From Bacillus sp. CECT 9360 (lineage in GTDB: Bacteria; Bacillota; Bacilli; Bacillales; DSM-1321), in NCBI RefSeq assembly GCF_918741275.1, contig NZ_CAKKNA010000001.1, forward strand, positions 1-64,000: DNA of 64,000 bases, given 5' to 3'. A program made the position numbers and the translations under genes. Numbering within the stretch: the stretch's first letter is position 1; each line of letters opens with the position of its first letter. The notes under the pieces are model-generated. The model was given only the letters and a program-made list of their open reading frames with translations, ran no database searches and was not told the DNA's origin. Positions 59,656-64,000 of the stretch are shown one piece after another.

Positions 59656-60999
59656 ATGTCAGTTATATATACTGGATTTGTAGCTAGTTATCTAATGTCA
59701 CTATTTTATCCATGCAACTGGCTCATATATTTTTCAGGCTTGCTGGGTATGGTCTCAGTTGCATTATCTTTCTCTAAAGCTTCTAACCTTTTTAAAAGAA
59801 CCAGCTCCTTATTTATGATAGTTGGCTTTGGATTAATGATGTACTATGATTTATCCCTTGTTGACATCCCTGTTTACTTTAACAGAATGGCAATCATGAT
59901 CTCCCTATTTGTATTACTGCCTTTTTTGAATAGTATTATTACCGTCGGAAAATACGATAGGAATGTTAACAAATTGTTAAAGTTAAATACTACTGATTTA
60001 AGCCAATTGTATTACAGGGGATCATTGGTCAGTTATATTATTGGAATGTTTCTAAATATCGGGGTCGTCCCATTTGTGTATCAAGTAATCGAGAAAAACT
60101 TGAAAGATCAGGCAGCTTATATGAAGAAGCGGTATATTGCCAGTCTGATCTTAAGAGGATATGCACTCTGTCTCGTATGGAGTCCCATGGAAATATTAGT
60201 GGGATTAACCATCGATATTACTGGGACCTCATATTTACATCTGCTCCCATATTTACTGGCTTTTTCAATAATACTGCTTATGGTTGATTGGTTACTAGCA
60301 AAGAAGTACAAAAAGTACGAAATAGATATTTCCGGACAGACAAACACATATGAATTCGGAATCCTGAAGAACATCATTATTTTGCTGCTATATTTGATGT
60401 TTTTCATAATAGTAGTTTCTTTATTTAGGTACTTTTTTGATTTTGATTTCTTAACCTCGGTGACGCTTATGATTGTGCCTTACGCTGTTTTTTGGGCCCT
60501 TACAATTAAAAAGCTTAGATTTTATTTAAAGTACAGTGTAATGGTTTGGAAAAGAAAAACAGCGACATTACAAAACTACGTCGTCTTGTTTCTTGGTGTA
60601 GGATTCTTTATCAGTATTTTAGAAGAAACAGAATTATTAAAATATCTTCAAGAACCGGTTATTGAACTAGGAAAAACGCCTATAGTCCTTTTTTTAGTCA
60701 TTCAGATCATGTTTCTGTTTCTGGCGAATATAGGTTTTCATCCATTAATCACCATGGCTATAATCGGTGAAGCTATACAGCCTATTATTGGTGTCGTCAA
60801 TCCGTTATCTTTAGGCATTGTACTAATTACTTCAGGCCTGTCGACAGTAATGGCCGGTCCTTATAATATTACCGTTTCGATAACAAGTATTTTGTTGGAT
60901 GAAAATCCGTACAAAATTTCTTTATATAATTTAAAGTTCGCATTATTATTCAGCAGCACAGGAACCTTCATTGCACTATTGATCATGTGGATATTTTAA
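59656..60999 (+). CDS. Polytopic membrane protein, possible transporter
   Basis: A 447-residue protein with about twelve hydrophobic helices and a few charged loops (LAKKYKKYEIDISGQTNTYE near 225). Symmetric halves and re-entrant-like segments (GFHPLITMAIIGEAIQPIIG, GLSTVMAGPYNITVSITSIL near 375-425) recall ion-transporter-superfamily carriers. I do not recognise the family. It lies between the LarA-like and dehydratase genes (33 and 13 bp gaps), so it is part of the operon and may be another transporter for the same or a related acid. Confidence 0.65.
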   Translation: MSVIYTGFVASYLMSLFYPCNWLIYFSGLLGMVSVALSFSKASNLFKRTSSLFMIVGFGLMMYYDLSLVDIPVYFNRMAIMISLFVLLPFLNSIITVGKYDRNVNKLLKLNTTDLSQLYYRGSLVSYIIGMFLNIGVVPFVYQVIEKNLKDQAAYMKKRYIASLILRGYALCLVWSPMEILVGLTIDITGTSYLHLLPYLLAFSIILLMVDWLLAKKYKKYEIDISGQTNTYEFGILKNIIILLLYLMFFIIVVSLFRYFFDFDFLTSVTLMIVPYAVFWALTIKKLRFYLKYSVMVWKRKTATLQNYVVLFLGVGFFISILEETELLKYLQEPVIELGKTPIVLFLVIQIMFLFLANIGFHPLITMAIIGEAIQPIIGVVNPLSLGIVLITSGLSTVMAGPYNITVSITSILLDENPYKISLYNLKFALLFSSTGTFIALLIMWIF

Positions 61000-61011
61000 C
61001 GAAGGGGGATT

Positions 61012-63219
61012 ATGATGAATCGATTATATCCGAATATTGATAGCGATATAAATCCTTATAGAGACAATGTCCAAGGCAAGGCAAATGAACCAATAACAGT
61101 GGCTGCCTTGTTGGACAGAGCTAAGCTTACCTTGGGATCGACATATGAAGGTGGAAAGCCGGACTGGACTTTGGAGAGTATTTACCTACGTCTTGAAAAT
61201 AATGCTCCACGCATCGCAATCATTGGAGGGTCGGCTGACCATCCGGCCCATATTATGGATTTACAAACATGCGCCCGTGCGGCCATTCGAATTTGGCAAA
61301 ATGGAGGAGTGCCGTTTTATTTCTCTACACCTGTTATGTGTGATGGGACAGCTCAAAGCAATCAGGGAATGAGTTATTCACTTCAAAGCCGGAATGCGGT
61401 GGCTCAAATGATTGTTAATCAGCTGGAAGCACATAGTTATCACGGCTCTTTTGTGATTCAGGGATGCGATAAACAACCCCTTGGCGTGGTGAGCGGTCTT
61501 GCCCACCTGGACCGTTTACGCCGAAACAGGGGAGAAGCGCCATTCTTTGCTACATTTGCTCCGGCCCATGTTATGGAAGGCGGGTCAATTCCCGAAGATG
61601 TTGTAATGGAACTTGAAGGGTTAGCAAGAAAAGCTGAAAAAGAGGGAGCCGCAGACATTGCAATGGACCTGCGAGATACGATGGCATATATCTTACAATG
61701 CTCTTCCAATACCGCATTTCAAGGAGTATTCGAAAGAGCGTTTGAAAGAGGACTGCTTACTAAGGCAGAACATAAATATTTTGAAATGCGTTTAGCGGTT
61801 GCGACATGTGATGGGCAAGGTGGCGTATGCGCATTTAATGGAACTGGAAACAGTTCCAGGCATTTGGTTGCAGGCTTAGGTCTTGTTCATCCGGCCTTGG
61901 AGCTGCTCACTGATCCACCATCCCAGCGTCAGGTCAATGCAGCATTAGACAGCCTTGCTGACATGATTAATAAGGAAGAGTATGGGGTTTCTAATATAGT
62001 CGCTACTAATATTAGAAATGGAATTCGAATACATAGTGCCTCTGGAGGCTCTACTAATTTAATGATACACATTGTAGCAGGCATGTTGTATGCCGGATAT
62101 AAATTCAGTTTATGGGAATTGGATAAAATCCACCATTCCCATCCGATACCGGATCTGTTTGATTATAGTTTAACTGAAGGCAGAGATATTTATGAGCTGG
62201 CCATGCAGTGTTGCAGCGGTAATAGCCGCGGAATGGAAACCCTATTTCACGAACTGTTGGCAAACGAAGTGCCAATGGATGTGGACGCTCAGACCGTGGC
62301 AGCACAAACATGGAAAGAAAGACTTGAAATTACAAAAAGTTTACAGGCATCAAATGTAAAAGAAAATCAAGTCATTTTGCCTACTCCCCGCCGCCCGTTC
62401 AGTGGCGTTGATGTGTTAAAGGGAAACTTTTTCGAAAGTGCAGTTGTTAAAATAAGCGGTATGTCGACGGCACAGCTTAGTCAATTCGATAATAAGCTAG
62501 CTTTCGTTCTTTACTATGAAAATGAAGACGATGCGAATAGAAATTTGCTTGATCCTGATTTGCTGACACATATACGTAATCATAAGCTTTTCAAACACAA
62601 TATTTTGCTGGAAGCTTTAAAGTATAACAGTGCTTCTGCATGGAATAACCTAAAGGACAAAGAATATGATCAATTGTTCGACATCATGACTGAAGAAGGC
62701 ATATTGAAAATCGCTGTTATCATCGCGGGACAAGGACCGGTCGCTTTTGGAATGCCGGAGATGTTTACGCCTATGCAACATATCAATGCCAGCCGCACAA
62801 TGAAGAAGCTGGCTACCATTATCAGTGATGGAAGGTATTCAGGTGTTACTTATGGAGCAGCGATCGGTCACATGACTCCGGAAGCTTATGAAGGTGGGGG
62901 GATTGGATATTTGCAGACAGGAGATGTATTATACCTCGGTCTAAGTGATCACCGGATTGAATTCGTTAGCGCACTACAATTAGCACAAGGAAAAGTGATT
63001 TATGAATTTAATGAGGAATTAAGAAAGGAACGAATAGATTTAAAAGAAGAAAGAAAGCAAAAAATGAATGCGCGTCAGAAATTGGTCGCCGCGAGCAATA
63101 GAATGTATGGACATACCGATGCAGCTAACGGCGTTGTCCCACTAGCTGTTTATGAGGACGCTGAACTTGATTATAAGTCTGATGTTATTCAAGGAGTCAA
63201 AAGTATCGTAAGTCATTAA
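61012..63219 (+). CDS. IlvD/Edd-family (YjhG/YagF-like) sugar-acid dehydratase
   Basis: A 735-residue Fe-S dehydratase. Cluster and metal residues: C110 in TPVMCDGTAQ, C152-D153-K154 in VIQGCDKQPLG (Lys carbamylation site) and C273 in GGVCAFNGTGN. C-terminal barrel: TIISDGRYSGVTYGAAIGHM, TPEAYEGGGIG. It is longer than typical IlvD (about 560) and nearer the YjhG/YagF xylonate-dehydratase branch, with extra C-terminal charged helix. Expected reaction: water removal from a 2,3-dihydroxy acid to a 2-keto-3-deoxy acid. GGGGG precedes the ATG, and it ends the run before the IclR gene. Confidence 0.83.
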   Translation: MMNRLYPNIDSDINPYRDNVQGKANEPITVAALLDRAKLTLGSTYEGGKPDWTLESIYLRLENNAPRIAIIGGSADHPAHIMDLQTCARAAIRIWQNGGVPFYFSTPVMCDGTAQSNQGMSYSLQSRNAVAQMIVNQLEAHSYHGSFVIQGCDKQPLGVVSGLAHLDRLRRNRGEAPFFATFAPAHVMEGGSIPEDVVMELEGLARKAEKEGAADIAMDLRDTMAYILQCSSNTAFQGVFERAFERGLLTKAEHKYFEMRLAVATCDGQGGVCAFNGTGNSSRHLVAGLGLVHPALELLTDPPSQRQVNAALDSLADMINKEEYGVSNIVATNIRNGIRIHSASGGSTNLMIHIVAGMLYAGYKFSLWELDKIHHSHPIPDLFDYSLTEGRDIYELAMQCCSGNSRGMETLFHELLANEVPMDVDAQTVAAQTWKERLEITKSLQASNVKENQVILPTPRRPFSGVDVLKGNFFESAVVKISGMSTAQLSQFDNKLAFVLYYENEDDANRNLLDPDLLTHIRNHKLFKHNILLEALKYNSASAWNNLKDKEYDQLFDIMTEEGILKIAVIIAGQGPVAFGMPEMFTPMQHINASRTMKKLATIISDGRYSGVTYGAAIGHMTPEAYEGGGIGYLQTGDVLYLGLSDHRIEFVSALQLAQGKVIYEFNEELRKERIDLKEERKQKMNARQKLVAASNRMYGHTDAANGVVPLAVYEDAELDYKSDVIQGVKSIVSH

Positions 63220-63280
63220 AGAGAATAATGGGATAAAAACATTTATAATAGGAAGAAACTGAAACAAAGGAGAATGAAAA

Positions 63281-64000
63281 ATGCCCATTATTCAATCCGT
63301 TGAACGTGCATTAAAGATTTTAGATTTGTTTGACGAACGTTCGAGAGAATTAACCATTACAGAAATCAGCAAAAGAATGGATTTGCATAAAAGTACGGTA
63401 CATTCACTATTAAAAACGCTTCAATCCCACAGATACATTCTTCAAAACGAGGAGAATGGAAAATATATGCTAGGTCTAAAGCTTTTTGAGAGAGGCAACT
63501 TCGTTGTCAGCAATCTTGATCTTCGCACGGTAGCAAGGAAGCATCTTGAAATGCTGTCAGACACAACAAATCTTACTGTCCATCTCGTTATACTGGATGG
63601 CCAATATGGGGTCTATATCGATAAAGTGGAGGGCAGCGGCGTTACGGTCGTGTATTCCAGAATCGGAAGAAGAGTTCCCATTCATACTAGTGCTGTAGGG
63701 AAATCGCTAGTTGTGGATAAAAGCAATGATGAGATTAAGAAACTTATGACTGGTTATCAATTTACAAAGCTTACCGAAAAATCAATTAGTTCACAAGAAG
63801 AATTTATGCTTGAAGTAGAAAATGTACGAAGAAGAGGCTATTCTTTGGACAACGAAGAGAATGAACCAGGTATTGTATGCGTAGCAGTACCCGTCAAAGA
63901 TTACTCTGGTAAAGTTATTGCTGCCGTTAGCATGTCTACACCAGTTGCAAAGGCGACTAGTGAAAAACTCGAGGAATTTGTAAATCTATTAAAGGTATGC
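63281..64000 (+). CDS. IclR-family transcriptional regulator, truncated by window end
   Basis: The first 240 codons, without a stop. The N-terminal winged helix (IIQSVERALKILDLFDERSR, LTITEISKRMDLHKSTVHSL) is followed by the IclR effector domain (VHLVILDGQYGVYIDKVEGS, RRVPIHTSAVGKSL, RRRGYSLDNEENEPGIVCVA). About ten residues are probably missing. AAAGGAG precedes the ATG. It probably controls the upstream TRAP/dehydratase genes; many IclR proteins answer to the pathway's organic acid. Confidence 0.9.
   Translation, partial: MPIIQSVERALKILDLFDERSRELTITEISKRMDLHKSTVHSLLKTLQSHRYILQNEENGKYMLGLKLFERGNFVVSNLDLRTVARKHLEMLSDTTNLTVHLVILDGQYGVYIDKVEGSGVTVVYSRIGRRVPIHTSAVGKSLVVDKSNDEIKKLMTGYQFTKLTEKSISSQEEFMLEVENVRRRGYSLDNEENEPGIVCVAVPVKDYSGKVIAAVSMSTPVAKATSEKLEEFVNLLKVC

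Noticed and set aside
1-64000. tRNA or rRNA genes
   Set aside because: No cloverleaf with a T-loop GGTTCRANYCC context or rRNA signature was noticed on either strand; a tRNAscan run would settle this.

Overview
The window looks like chromosomal DNA of a low-GC Gram-positive endospore-former in the Bacillaceae (Bacillus, Peribacillus, Neobacillus or a relative). Evidence: strong AGGAGG-type ribosome sites with frequent GTG/TTG starts, a ComK homologue, a yhgD-yhgE pair, an intracellular serine protease Isp, ywbE, ydhK, yhjQ, a TxpA/BsrG-like toxin peptide, a Thr403-type gamma-glutamyltranspeptidase and a type I lipoprotein style. No rRNA, tRNA or CRISPR array was seen.

Layout. 1-0.4 kb: end of an IS3-family element. 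0.7-8.5 kb: secreted SH3/glucosaminidase autolysin, tRNA methyltransferase TrmO, two decayed genes (a nonsense-interrupted membrane protein and a PhoD-like fragment), a TetR-YhgE pair with matching 23-bp operators, and a CzcD zinc exporter. 8.7-16.7 kb: phasin-like protein and UbiB/ABC1 kinase, a structured non-coding stretch, ComK, a MerR/DUF3967 coiled-coil protein, an Isp protease overlapping an endonuclease I-like nuclease, and an OFA-type MFS transporter. 16.8-17.6 kb: a type I toxin-antitoxin module and the ywbE pair.

17.9-38.1 kb is dominated by reductive pyrimidine catabolism: NCS1 permease, M20 carbamoylase, nitrilase-type beta-ureidopropionase, PreT, PreA, hydantoinase/dihydropyrimidinase, and, 9 kb further on, a PucR-type regulator, a DUF421 protein, a CoA-acylating semialdehyde dehydrogenase and an omega-aminotransferase. 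Together these predict uracil or thymine to beta-alanine (or its methyl homologue) to malonate semialdehyde to acetyl-CoA/propionyl-CoA. Between the two halves sits a partly decayed metal block (26.7-32.4 kb): YhjQ copper-binding protein, a small siroheme-type redox protein, a two-component system, YdhK, and the C-terminal stump of a CopA-type ATPase.

38.6-54 kb: Ggt, an RsgA paralogue behind a leader-peptide/terminator attenuator, a phosphoesterase, a lipase-like hydrolase, pirin, a second subtilase, TrhO, an intact IS3-family element inserted exactly into the loop of the trhO terminator, a luciferase-like monooxygenase, an SDR, and a cobalamin riboswitch followed by a wrecked MetE-like pseudogene.

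54.1-64 kb is a one-direction catabolic cluster: TRAP transporter (two binding proteins, DctQ, DctM), a LarA-like racemase-family enzyme, an unrecognised polytopic permease, an IlvD/Edd-type dehydratase and an IclR regulator cut by the window end. A cre site and an AT-rich palindrome lie upstream. The substrate is not known; a hydroxy or sugar acid is the natural guess. Starts were moved downstream of the longest frame wherever the ribosome site demanded it.
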